This document shows, in pieces, positions 53,301-61,200 of a stretch of DNA of 64,000 bases. A model generated the notes under the pieces. The model saw nothing but the letters and a program-made list of their open reading frames with translations, searched no databases and was not told where the DNA came from. Made by a program: the position numbers and the translations under genes. Source of the stretch: Lytechinus pictus (taxonomy: Eukaryota; Echinodermata; Echinoidea; Temnopleuroida; Toxopneustidae); assembly GCF_037042905.1 (NCBI RefSeq), contig NC_087252.1:22461701-22525700 (forward strand), given 5' to 3'. Position 1 is the first letter of the stretch; each line of letters opens with the position of its first letter.

Positions 53301-54123
53301 ATAGTCACAGATTTGAACATAGGTATTTGTACGATGATTTCGAACATTACACAGTAAGATATTCCAAGTCTCAATATTAGCATCAAATTCTACATTTTAT
53401 TCTGAAATAGGGTCGCAGACCAATCGTAAGGTGTGCGGTCGCCTTAACAACTTGTCTGACAAAAATTTTGATGAAATGCTCCCCAGCAGTCAAAAGGGGG
53501 AAAATGACAGAGCCGCTCTCTACAATGCACCAATTCCTTTGAAAATGTAAGTCAAATCACAATAGAGAGCTGAGAGGCTTTTGTCGAAAGTTGGTGGACC
53601 GGGACAGCATCGGAATCTCTTGACTCTGGACAACGACATGTTCGCAATTGTTCGTCCGGTGCAAGTCTTTGGATGATCACCTGTCCCTGTCCACCAACTT
53701 TCGACAAAAGCCTCTCAAGCTCTCCATTGTGATTTGATTTGCATTTTCAAAGGCATCGGTGCGTTGTAGAGAGCGGCTCTATAGTAAATGCGAAAACTTT
53801 CTAATGTGAATACCAGGAGAAATAGATTTAGATCATAAAAATTAATCTTGATAATTTCATCATAATTTGTTGCCTTTGATTAGTTATATTAGGCTCAAAT
53901 ATTTTGTTTTCATTTTGTCAACCAATGCTTTGTTTGCATTTACTTAAACTGAAATCGTGATTATGGATGCTGCCCCGGAAACTGAATGCATAACCAATCA
54001 TTACCCGAGATGTTTTCCTCTTTCTTTATCCTTTCTGCAGAGTTTGAGATCAACCTTGTAGTGGTCCTGCACGATGATCACCTGATAACAGAAAACTTTC
54101 CCATCGTTCTGACAAGATTTTGA
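35771..54123 (+). CDS. VPS26C: VPS26C (DSCR3), Retriever complex arrestin-like subunit, 297 aa
   Basis: Seven exons join in phase: 35771-35827, 40832-40975, 42024-42173, 44264-44419, 49790-49967, 52367-52492 and 54041-54123. The product is 297 aa, the same length as human VPS26C. Recognisable stretches are residues 6-14 DIRLKKANK, ETYHGVFVNVQ, VKRSLLAKDL, LVRVETCGCAEGYARDATEI, MVFPRLFTCPTL and a C-terminal DDHLITENFP. It has the two-lobed arrestin/Vps26 fold. Its known role is with VPS35L and VPS29 in Retriever, recycling cargo such as integrins from endosomes on the cytosolic face. All splice sites are GT-AG. The ATG context is preceded by only 61 bp of host sequence before a foldback element. 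Introns total about 17 kb, largely mobile DNA. The coding sequence is intact. Confidence 0.97.
36626..37017 (-). repeat. 3' LTR
   Basis: This is the downstream LTR in the minus orientation of the element, 392 bp, paired with 38527-38918. On the plus strand it begins TGTGGCGTAACC and ends TATGCTACA. Confidence 0.85.
38527..38918 (-). repeat. 5' LTR
   Basis: This is the upstream LTR in the minus orientation, 392 bp, followed on that strand by the tRNA-Leu-type primer binding site at about 38507-38525. Confidence 0.85.
39588..39689. repeat. Short tandem duplication, about 50-bp unit
   Basis: AATATAGGCCTACAGTTATT plus the following AATTCAATT(C/A)AATTTATTTC is present twice in a row, directly against the TTAA that borders the next element. 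Confidence 0.8.
39694..40475. mobile_element. TTAA-flanked element, copy 1 (782 bp)
   Basis: It is bordered by TTAA on both sides (39690-39693, 40476-40479). The ends begin CCCTAAC and finish TTAGGG. G runs lie just inside both ends. Conserved interior blocks include TGAATTAATTATGCTAATTT and TACCCGGGCGTC. The same family occurs at 50480-51318 and 51457-52172. A TTAA duplication suits piggyBac or Kolobok-type elements. It lies in VPS26C intron 1. Confidence 0.75.
41334..41600. repeat. AGT/ACT trinucleotide tract with mirror halves
   Basis: A (GTA)n/(AGT)n block (41334-41425) is followed by (ACT)n/(CTA)n blocks (41430-41600), its reverse complement, so the transcript can form a long hairpin. 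It is in VPS26C intron 2. Confidence 0.85.
41610..41911 (-). mobile_element. tRNA-derived SINE, minus orientation
   Basis: Read on the minus strand it starts GGAGCGTTGTGGCCCAGTGG, a tRNA-like head with A box, followed by B box GGGTTCGAATCCCAG, a unique body, and a tail of (ATT)n at 41610-41632. It is in VPS26C intron 2. A second copy is at 49300-49677. Confidence 0.75.
42405..42545. repeat. Polypurine tract
   Basis: An almost uninterrupted run of A and G (GAGGAGGAGAAGAAGGG type) in VPS26C intron 3. It could form triplex or G-rich structures. Confidence 0.7.
42667..44115. repeat. G-rich minisatellite, about 40-bp unit
   Basis: About 36 head-to-tail units read GTGCACATC(T/C)TGGGGAGG then TGGAACTAAAGTGGTA(A/T)GGGG. 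Length variants of the G run give 38-42 bp. It occupies most of VPS26C intron 3 and ends about 150 bp before exon 4. Open frames on both strands across it (TTLVPPPQDVHP-type repeats) are by-products of the unit. Confidence 0.95.
44455..45060. repeat. Repeat with GTCTCACCTGC ends and three internal 165-bp repeats
   Basis: GTCTCACCTGCATAGCAG at the left and the inverse GCAGGTGAGACC at the right flank about 600 bp. Inside, a unit beginning AAGGTCAATGAACTTTGGCC recurs three times. A GC-rich palindromic segment (CCGACGGCGGCGGCGTC) lies near the left end. It is in VPS26C intron 4; the class is unknown. Confidence 0.5.
45068..46916. repeat. Repeat with AGCTCATCCGG ends and internal tandem units
   Basis: AGCTCATCCGGCCCGAAGGG at the left and CCGGATGAGCT at the right are inverted ends, and the left end adds a local palindrome. 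Inside are several degenerate units containing CTTCTTCTTTATTTGTTGAC and TTCTACACAGAATTTTGAA. One unit was the target of the 46012-46702 insertion. It is in VPS26C intron 4. Confidence 0.5.
46012..46702 (+). mobile_element. Penelope-like element fragment with hammerhead-like motif, 13-bp TSD
   Basis: GTTCTACACAGAG is repeated exactly at 45999-46011 and 46703-46715, marking a 691-bp insertion. Near the right end (about 46641-46680) is CCTCCGACGAAGAT, a short hairpin, then ATCGAAAGCTTAGG, close to the hammerhead ribozyme core (CUGANGA...GAAA) known in Penelope-like retroelements. One core base differs (CCGACGA). No reverse transcriptase remains. Confidence 0.6.
47600..47992 (+). repeat. Tandem repeats between left TIR and transposase
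   Basis: About three copies of a 160-175-bp unit contain GCATTTTCTGTCTTTAGTCT, CAATCAACAACTTGCTGACA and AGCAATGCCAAGA. Each copy ends in the ATGCCAAGA context that, in the last copy, is the transposase start (Met6, 47993). They look like successive duplications of the 5' region including the initiator. Confidence 0.8.
47978..49021 (+). CDS. Tc1/mariner transposase, DD34E, 347 aa, uninterrupted
   Basis: Residues 12-120 form two helix-turn-helix DNA-binding domains with GRPV at 63-66, the AT-hook-like linker. The catalytic triad is D158 (LFTDESRF), D249 (FMDDNARAH) and E284 (SPDLNPIEHVW), with exactly 34 residues between D249 and E284, diagnostic of Tc1. Length matches the family (about 340 aa). 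No stop or frameshift is present, so the protein could be functional. Two starts are possible, 47978 or Met6 at 47993; the second fits the conserved start MPRHHLSETD better. It would act in the nucleus, excising and inserting the element at TA dinucleotides. The coding region is more GC-rich than its intron surroundings, consistent with recent arrival. Confidence 0.95.
   Translation: MPTTAMPRHHLSETDVARALGMLEAGLSQRRVARMMGVSHSVISRANQRHRETGLYSERPRSGRPVSTTPRDDRYLTNLSLRNRFHSARRLNNDFAAATGVIVSTQTIRNRLHRANMHARRPAQCVPLTPAHRRIRLNWAREHVRWTRQQWRRVLFTDESRFSLDHNDGRSRVWRRPGERFADPCIAEHDRYGGGSVMVWGGITYANRTRLYVVPGGAMTGVRYRDEVLEPIVVPFAENVGQNIIFMDDNARAHRARVVTEFLEGQGIERMEWPARSPDLNPIEHVWDMMGRSLEQLEAHPLGLQQLGVALEAAWDALDVRDINRLISSMRQRCEAVIAAGGGHTRY
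49300..49677 (-). mobile_element. tRNA-derived SINE copy 2, interrupted by a MITE
   Basis: It matches 41610-41911: minus-strand B-box region GTGGGATCAAATTCCAGCCA, the body ATGGCATAATTTCC, and CACTGTGCTGCATTCGACCA once the insertion is removed. The MITE at 49377-49573 splits it with AGCA on both sides. It is in VPS26C intron 4. Confidence 0.7.
49377..49573. mobile_element. 197-bp MITE nested in a SINE, 4-bp TSD
   Basis: The ends are GGGCAATTCCATAAAATGAT and TTTTATGGAATTGCCC. AGCA flanks both sides (49373-49376, 49574-49577), and the uninterrupted SINE at 41610-41911 shows a single GCAGCACA at the equivalent point. It is the same family as 863-1062. Confidence 0.85.
50480..51318. mobile_element. 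TTAA-flanked element, copy 2 (839 bp)
   Basis: TTAA lies on both sides (50476-50479, 51319-51322) and the ends are CCCTCAA and TTAGGG. It shares interior blocks with copy 1 (GAATTAATTATGCTAATTTA, GTACCCGGGCGTC) and has the G and GGGGGGG...GGCCATAATGGCC segments near the ends. It is in VPS26C intron 5. Confidence 0.75.
51457..52172. mobile_element. TTAA-flanked element, copy 3 (716 bp)
   Basis: TTAA lies on both sides (51453-51456, 52173-52176) and the ends are TCCTAACTTACCTGGG and CCCAAGTAAGTTGGG, inverted relative to each other. The interior is as in copies 1 and 2 but more diverged. It is in VPS26C intron 5, 130 bp from copy 2. Confidence 0.75.
52553..52629 (+). repeat. Decayed duplicate of the 3' part of VPS26C exon 6
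   Basis: CCAATGCACATGG through CCATACGTTAGCCACTAGTA to AAAGTTAGTAAGTTTG copies 52425-52501 (exon 6 end plus donor) at an offset of 128 bp. It has about ten substitutions and one extra base. The GTAAGT donor is preserved, but no acceptor is included. Confidence 0.85.
52662..52829. repeat. Small G/C-tract MITE
   Basis: CAGGGTCTGCAAAACCG plus a G run at the left and a C run plus CACGGCTCCTG at the right are inverted ends. The interior resembles 12537-12693 and 27235-27396 (GTGATTTT, TGGTCAGCC). It is in VPS26C intron 6, just beyond the exon 6 duplicate. Confidence 0.55.
53033..53444. mobile_element. MITE, AGGCCACCGCACACCTTACGA ends trimmed; TAA duplication
   Basis: The inverted ends AGGCCACCGCACACCTTACG and CGTAAGGTGTGCGGTCGCCT are flanked by TAA (53030-53032, 53445-53447), a 3-bp duplication of the PIF/Harbinger type. 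The 412-bp element is in VPS26C intron 6. An inverted copy is at 54401-54815. Confidence 0.75.
53509..53780. repeat. Near-perfect palindromic MITE, 272 bp
   Basis: AGAGCCGCTCTCTACAATGC at the left is mirrored by the inverse at 53761-53780. Further inside, GAGAGGCTTTTGTCGAAAGT mirrors ACTTTCGACAAAAGCCTCTC. Most of the element could form one hairpin. It is in VPS26C intron 6. Confidence 0.8.
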
Positions 54124-54400
54124 GATACAGCAAAAACACCAACTTCAAAGCAACTTCTATACAGACAACAAATACCAAAATCATTCAATGTATGATTATG
54201 TTATTTAAGGCCTTGTCATACACGTTGCGTGCAGTCACCCTCAACAGGTTTTGAGCATGTTCGAAACTTTTCTGCTTGCAAATCAGACTGGTGTGCGCTC
54301 CTGCTGGCAACTGCGTGCGAGATATGTCAATGCGGGCGACCTGCGGGTAGCAAAAGTAGTCACCCGCAAGGCTTGCACGGAACGATGTGACAGGGCCATA

Positions 54401-54815
54401 AGGCGACCGCACACCTTACGATTGGTCTGCGACCCGATTTCAGAATAAAATGTATTCGAAGTTGATGCTAATATTGAGACTTGGAATATCTTACTGTGTA
54501 ATGTTCTAAATCATCGTACGAATACCTATGTTCAAATCTGTGACTATGCTATCATCCTTCTTAGAATAAAAGCGAATTTAATATCTAGTTGTAATGACGT
54601 CATAGCAGTCGTACGATTGGCTACGTTTTGAAACTAATTTGGCCTTTACTCTGAAATAAAGGCTTGCAATCTTTCAAAATGGTTATATTAGTATTCTTTC
54701 AATTAATATAAACCTCAAATAGAATGATATGTTCCATTCACATTTTCAGAAAATGAGCAAAATGCGATTTGTTCCAAAATTGGATCGCGAACCGTCGTAA
54801 GGTGTGCGGTGGCCT
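54401..54815. mobile_element. MITE, inverted copy of 53033-53444
   Basis: The ends are AGGCGACCGCACACCTTACG and CGTAAGGTGTGCGGTGGCCT, with ATA on the left and TTA on the right. The interior matches the other copy in reverse. It lies about 280 bp beyond the VPS26C stop codon, possibly within the 3' UTR. Confidence 0.75.
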
Positions 54816-54888
54816 TTAAACTTAAAGCCTTATACCTTGCAGTTATCCATTCATCTTCTAGATGAAGAAACTACAACTGAATATAGGG

Positions 54889-55103
54889 CAGGGGCGGATC
54901 CAGGATTTTCCAAAGGGGGGGGGTACATTTTCCCCGGATGAAAATTTGACAATCCCCCAAAAAAGTCCTCAATTTCAAAGTGGGGGAGGGGGGGGCACAC
55001 TTCGGTAAAAACGGCATATTTACATTAAAATTGGTATTATGGCTCTCAAAAGGGGAGGGGGGCACAGGCCAGATGTCCCCCCCCCCCCTGGAGATCGGCC
55101 ACT
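54889..55103. mobile_element. hAT-like MITE, 215 bp, 8-bp TSD
   Basis: The ends CAGGGGCGGATCCAGG and CTGGAGATCGGCCACTG are inverted with mismatches. The flanks ATATAGGG (54881-54888) and ATAAAGGG (55104-55111) match at 7 of 8. G and C runs lie just inside. Confidence 0.75.
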
Positions 55104-56599
55104 GATAAAGGGGTGTGATATAAATGACTTGAATATACTCCCTTTACATGGTAACTCTTCATAGACATAATTCTGAGAACTTTGTACTCATATTGGTGAC
55201 CTTAAACTTTTATGGCAAGTGAATTAGGATTTACTGACACAAGGCAACCACTGGAAATCCCTGTATAATAATTCCATCTTTGAATCTTAGCCACTCTATC
55301 CCATATATCCAACTTCAGACTTCCTAGCAGGGATGGCCTTGAGGTCTAATTTTGCCAGCCTTGGCCTCTGTCGGAGTCACATGTACAAAGGCTATGGAAG
55401 AAGGTTTTCCTTGTGACTCACAAGTATTGGCTTTGACTTCATCCCTGCTTTCTAGTCTCATTTTCGGACAATATTGGAGTGTTCACTTGGTCTACTAGCA
55501 GATGGTTGAATGTCTCAGATCAGCTAGATCATCATGGCTAAACCCACTTCAGTTTGGTTTAAAAACCATAATTACTATCTAGTCCAAACATTAGATGGCC
55601 TTAATGGCTTTTAGTCAAATGCCAAGGTGGTTTAATTTCCACTTCATTTTACTTATTATTTTCCACTTTGTCAGATAAAATCTTTTTATCAATAAACAGA
55701 TCATCTAATCATACACATACAGGTGTAAGACCTTGTGCATATTAGACAAAATGTTTACAGCCTAAATAGAAAATAGACAAAATGGTAAATGGGCTCAATG
55801 GAAGTTAGACCAAATGGTTTGTAGGATTTTGGGGATTTAATTTCAACTGAGCACCTGATGATATATCAATGATATGAAGACATGCCATTATATAGCAACT
55901 CTATATTTCATTTAATTGATCATGAAGTCAAGAAATTGTATTAATTCAAAAGCATTCGGTAATCATTCTTTTATGAATTACATGGCTTATAAATTATGCA
56001 GTAACACTATGTCATACCTGCTAAATGTTCCTTTTAAATAGGAATATTTCTAATTCTTGAAATGAAATTTGCTGTTTTAACATGTGTGATCCTATTTTTG
56101 AGGAAATCTCTCCGCAATTTGTTCCTGTTTCTTGGCTGTCGGGATTGGCAGGTATGCTGTGTCTTTGGAAATCCTGAACAGTGTCCATGGACTTGTGGGA
56201 AATAAAAAGCCTAGTATAAAGACAGATAGAGCCACTATGACTGATTAACTAAGACTAAGTTAAATAATTGGTCATAGTGGCTGACCATTTAGATGACAAC
56301 AATTACTCTGGGGTCTTTTCATATTAAAGTTAAAATAGGCGAGTGGGGATTAGAACTCACAACCACACCCTAAACCAAGCAACCCCTGCTCTTTTGGGGG
56401 TGGGGAAGGGTGGAAGCAGTGTAATATGAAGATTTGATTTGGAAAGAATTATATTTGTTTTGTAATGAAATTATTACATGTAATGTATATTCCATTTTGT
56501 ATAAAGAAAGAATATATCATTTTCATTATTCAAAATGCTTTGTCTTACTAGTATTTCATTGGTATACATGATGTGTATGAGGGAAACGATGATGATAAT

Positions 56600-56890
56600 C
56601 ATTGGCAGAAAGAGGAGTAGAAGAGGAAGAGGTGAAAAGACAGAAAGAGAGAGAATAGAAAGAGGCAGAAAAATGGCAAAGAAGAAGCAGAATAAAAAGG
56701 AAATGAGAAGATGAAGGGAAAGGAGGAGAAAGAGAAGAAAGAAGAAGCGGAAGAAGAGGAAATAAACAAGGAAAAAGAGAAAGATGAGTTGGAAGAAATG
56801 AGGAGATGATGAAGATGAAGGAGGAAGAAAGGAGATAGAGGAGGAAAAGGAGGAAGATGAGTTCGAGGATGAAATGGAGAAGGAGTCGAT
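56600..56890. repeat. Polypurine (GA-rich) tract
   Basis: About 290 bp of almost pure A and G (GAAGAGGAAGAGG, GGAGGAAGAAAGGAG). The Ser/Phe-rich minus-strand open frame over it is an artefact. Confidence 0.85.
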
Positions 56891-56966
56891 TATGTTAAAA
56901 TTTCGTTTGCAATTTGTTACATGGAACATACATGTAAATTTTTAAGATATGTAAATTTTATAATAA

Positions 56967-57063
56967 GGGGCCTGTTGCATAAAAGAAAAACTATGGCATT
57001 TTTTTGCCATAATTTTTGTTTATTTGCCAGTTTTTTATGGAAACAGTTTTATGCAACAGGCCC
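56967..57063. repeat. Short hairpin MITE
   Basis: GGGGCCTGTTGCATAAAA and TTTTATGCAACAGGCCC are inverted ends around an AT-rich middle that is also self-complementary (TATGGCA/TGCCATA). A half copy is visible at about 1447-1492. Confidence 0.7.
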
Positions 57064-58098
57064 AAGGATGTTCTCCATGACATCATAGAAAATTATGATT
57101 AAGATCTTTCATGAGATATTAAATTGTGTATTGTTAATTATTGATTCATAAACCTGAAGAAATAATGTGTCAGTGTTTGTGATGTCATCAGTCCCCTCAT
57201 TTGCATACCACCCACGATTTGCATATCAATCACTGTTATGTCCAAACAAGCGAAACTTGAGATGATCGATGCAACTCTCTTGTTTTATTTTAGATTTTGA
57301 TGAGATATTAAGTGTTACACGTTTTATTCCAGTACTCGAATCAACTTTTATTGGGATTAGCTCGACATTTAGTCAAATTGAAATGAAAATGATATGTGAA
57401 TGGAAGTTGTAAACAAACAGAAATATAGATAGTGATTCAAGGTATTTATTGTCATTAAAATTGAAATTTCCATTTTACATAAATTACGTAATATCATACA
57501 ACTTTATTACATACGCACCTATTCTTCATATACTTACACATATCGTATTCTAACATGATAATGAATAAAAATATGTTAATATGCAGTGCGTCCCAGAAAA
57601 AAGGAAACCGGGATTCTCACAAGTTTCTTCAAATGCAAATTAGTTATATTTCATTTACATCATCAGACAGTTCAATTATTCCTCTACTCTTCATGCTGGC
57701 CAATATCATCATAAATGAAGTTAAATAAGGTTAGAGAAAGTTCAAACATGATTTGCCTAATGTCCGACCTGGACCCTACTGCATAAAGTTACAGTTATGC
57801 CTAAGGCTTGGCTATATTTGCCATCCAATGTTTCTACCATGGTGCCAATGCTCAACAGCCGATCAGAATACATGCAATGCAATACATTATAAGTTCCACT
57901 TGATAGCAATGATACTATATAATCTGCGTATAAGTCAACTTTCCATGTATCGAATAATTTATTGCCGGAGTCGGAGCATTACTTTCAGACCAGAAAATAC
58001 AAACTCGAGTTATTGCATCTTGTACGTGAAAATTTATCAAGGTTTAACAGACTTATTTGGTTTTAAAAGATTTGACTTTAAGATTGATCTTTAGTTAT

Positions 58099-58104
58099 TT
58101 TATT
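58099..58104 (-). promoter_or_regulatory. Probable polyadenylation signal of the acetylhydrolase gene
   Basis: AATAAA on the minus strand lies 104 bases beyond the stop codon at 58208-58210, a normal distance for a short 3' UTR. Confidence 0.5.
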
Positions 58105-58207
58105 TTATGCAACGTGATCCTGGCTATAGTGGCCAGAATAAATCAGTCATTCCGGAGGTTTTTATCCGCTCAATATTACTGCTCGATGTCATGGATATTT
58201 CTAATCA

Positions 58208-61200
58208 TCAAAGAGTGACTTCTGTTGGCGCGACTTTCTTAGTATTTTTCTTCTCGCCGAACTTCTTCTTCCACCACGGCGGTGTCATCCTAACATTGTG
58301 TCCGGGCATGATGAGTGGGTTCGACATCGCATCGAATGACGTCATCCCAGCCCCTCTTTCCAAACCTATGGGGATAAAGAAAAATATGTGATTATAAGTA
58401 CATCTTGCATTTCTTATTTGTCAGAAAAAACAATGGAAATGTAAACAAAAAAACTTGCGTTACATAATCTTGAATAAAGCAGAACTGTTCTGTCTTATAT
58501 AAGATTACATAATGCCTGTTTGTCTGTAAGAAATTATCAATTACTAGATAATTTACTTTTGAGGTAGTTTTATTTTTCAGAAAAAAGATAATGAAAAAAT
58601 GTCAAAAACGCGTTTTTTAATCTCGAACAAAACAGAATATGAATTGATAATTTCTTACGGAAAAAATGAGAAATTATGTTTTCACTCAAAACTAAATAAA
58701 TTGTCACGGGTACCCCATCAGTCAGTAGACCTATTGAAAGTGATAGGGACGAAGAAAAAAATGTGAAAGTACAGATCAGTAAAATACATTTTGTTCGTGG
58801 TAGTTGTTATTTGTTAAAAAAAAACAATGAAAATGTACAAAACATGCGTTACCTTCTCTCAAAATTATAAAACTGTTTCTGGGTACCCCGACCATACAGA
58901 CGAGGACCCTAACCAGACCAAACTGATTGATTTCAATTATTAATATAATTCCTGAAGTGAATTCTCAACTGTAGAAGGCGGAGTTATACACTTACTGATG
59001 TACTTTGAGAGGAATGCGATCATGGCGTCGTTGTTGGTTTCTATGGCAACCTTAGGATGCAATTTGTCTCGCATCTTGAGAATCTTTGCGATGAAAGGAG
59101 GGAAGACGAATCCCAGGTCTGTTTGACATTGATGATCCATTCCTCTGGGCATGGGTGAAAATGAGTGGGTATGAAATGAGAATAATTGGGATATTGATGT
59201 TTGACCCCGCCCCCCCCCCTCCAGCTTACCCCCACACTTCCCTCCAGATCTATGTCCATATAGTGTCCCTCCTTCGTTCTTTCTCTTTCTCTCTTTCTCT
59301 CTATGCATTATATCTCTCCCCTCCCATATTCTCTATCTTTCTCATAATCATTTCATCGCACTCATCTTCATCACCACTTCCAAATTATCATAGATATATA
59401 GCCATCACCAACCCTCAATCTGCATCTCAAAAGACAGTCCTCCAGGCTACGCTCGATCCCTATCATTTCAACCATCAAGACCTACTCGATCATCATCATC
59501 ATCTGCCATCATCATTATCATCACCATATTATTGCCACAAATATTCATAATTAAATCTTCATCATTTAATCACTGCCACCGTCATCACAATTTACGCCAT
59601 CATAATTATTGGCAATCATCGATCGTCATCACTGCCATTATCATCATTATCATCTTCGCCATCACCACCACTGCCATTATCATCATCTTCATCATCATCA
59701 CCACTGTCATCATCAGCATCACCATCATCAGCATCATTATCATCATCATCACCATCATCAACACCACTGCCATTATCATCATCATCATCATCATAACCAC
59801 CACCACCACTGCCATCATCATCATCGCCACCATACCACCACTCCCGCCTGCCACTATCATCACCGTCATAGTTCCCAACACCACCATCATGACAGACCAT
59901 TAAGCACCATTTTGTTTATAATGACAATTAATGTCAGTCCCCCAACTCATAATATGGACCTACCATGCCCAACTCAACATCAACACCACCCACATAGGCC
60001 TACCTTATCGTGATCATCTGCCTCGGTCCCGACGTCGCCATCGGATCCGGCATAAAACAGAGGAGATGCTCGATATTGTCTTTGAACTGAAACTTCTCTG
60101 TGTTGATGAAGAGCATCGGTTGATCCATGCACCGGAAACTCGTATCAAGAGAAAGAGGATAGCCCCATGGGTCGCAGGCGACTCCACATCTACGAAATAA
60201 TAACCATGAAATCTTTCATTTAAGTTCAAATTCAAATCCGATTCAAAATTATTCTTTATTATATATATCTAACATAAAATTAGCAACCGAATCCAAAATC
60301 AGAAATTGAATAACAATCTTGAAAATTGAAACTTGAAATACTTGTGTTTGAAGTATTGAATTTAATAATTGATTTTCAAAATTTAAAATTCAAAAGTAAG
60401 ATATGGCAACTCGAAATTCAAAATAAAAATTTAAATTTAGAATTCAAAGTTTGAAATTCAAAATTCAAAATCTAAACTTAAAATCCAAAATTTAAAATTC
60501 GAAATTCAAAATTTAAAATTAATCATTGGAATTGGGACAATTTGAATTTAGAATTGGAAATTCAAAATTCCGATTTTGAAATGCAAAATTTCAAAATTGA
60601 AAATTTAATATCCCACACTCAACAATAACAATTTAAAACGTTATTAAAAGATCATAAGAATGTAGGCCCTTTGCCCTAGATATTTGAAAATTCGATATAC
60701 AATTAAATCAAGGAATTCTCTTTAAAAATCCTTGATTTTAAGATTAAAAACTATGTTCAAATGCCTCTATAATTTAATAAGCTTAATATGTAGATCGTGA
60801 TATGGTTACTTACTTGAATCTTTTATCATGGCTAAGTGTAGCAATCGTTGTAGCACCTCCGTACGAATGGCCACAAATTGCAGCAGATGATAAGTCTAAC
60901 CGCCCCTGAATATAAAAAACAAATCAAGATTATACCGTTTTGAAAATTAGGGCTACACTCATCTTGGGTAAATAAACGCTTCGATGCATCTTTTCACAGT
61001 AAGCTGCAATGTTGAAGTATATATTTCCAGCACCGTATCTAAATAATAATTTTAACATATTACTTTGATTAAAAGAAATATATAGTTTGGAAACCCTAAA
61101 AATGAAAAGAAACTCGAAAAGATGTTTTTTTCCCTTCTATATCAGATTAGCGGCCTAGTACTGTTTACATGATATGTTTGGAAATTTCATTTTTTGGGGC

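Larger units (their letters stand above)
54816..58098. other. Intergenic DNA between convergent genes
   Basis: No gene is supported. Contents are the hAT-like MITE at 54889-55103, AGACAAAATGG-type short repeats at about 55740-55825, a polypurine tract at 56600-56890, a 97-bp palindrome at 56967-57063, and a segment starting GTGCGTCCCAGAAAAAAGG at 57588 that looks like one end of a transposon. Confidence 0.45.

Noticed and set aside
56474-56929. 151-aa Ser/Phe-rich minus-strand frame
   Set aside because: It is the translation of a polypurine tract read on the pyrimidine strand.
58996-59144. Read-through ending of the acetylhydrolase at the sequence after GTAAGT
   Set aside because: A perfect donor here joins in phase to 58208-58365, whose NPLIMPGHNV matches the conserved C-terminal segment of PLA2G7, so splicing is preferred over read-through.
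59532-60013. His-rich, Met-rich and Asp-rich frames of 94-134 aa
   Set aside because: They come from the ATC/CAC microsatellite in an acetylhydrolase intron.
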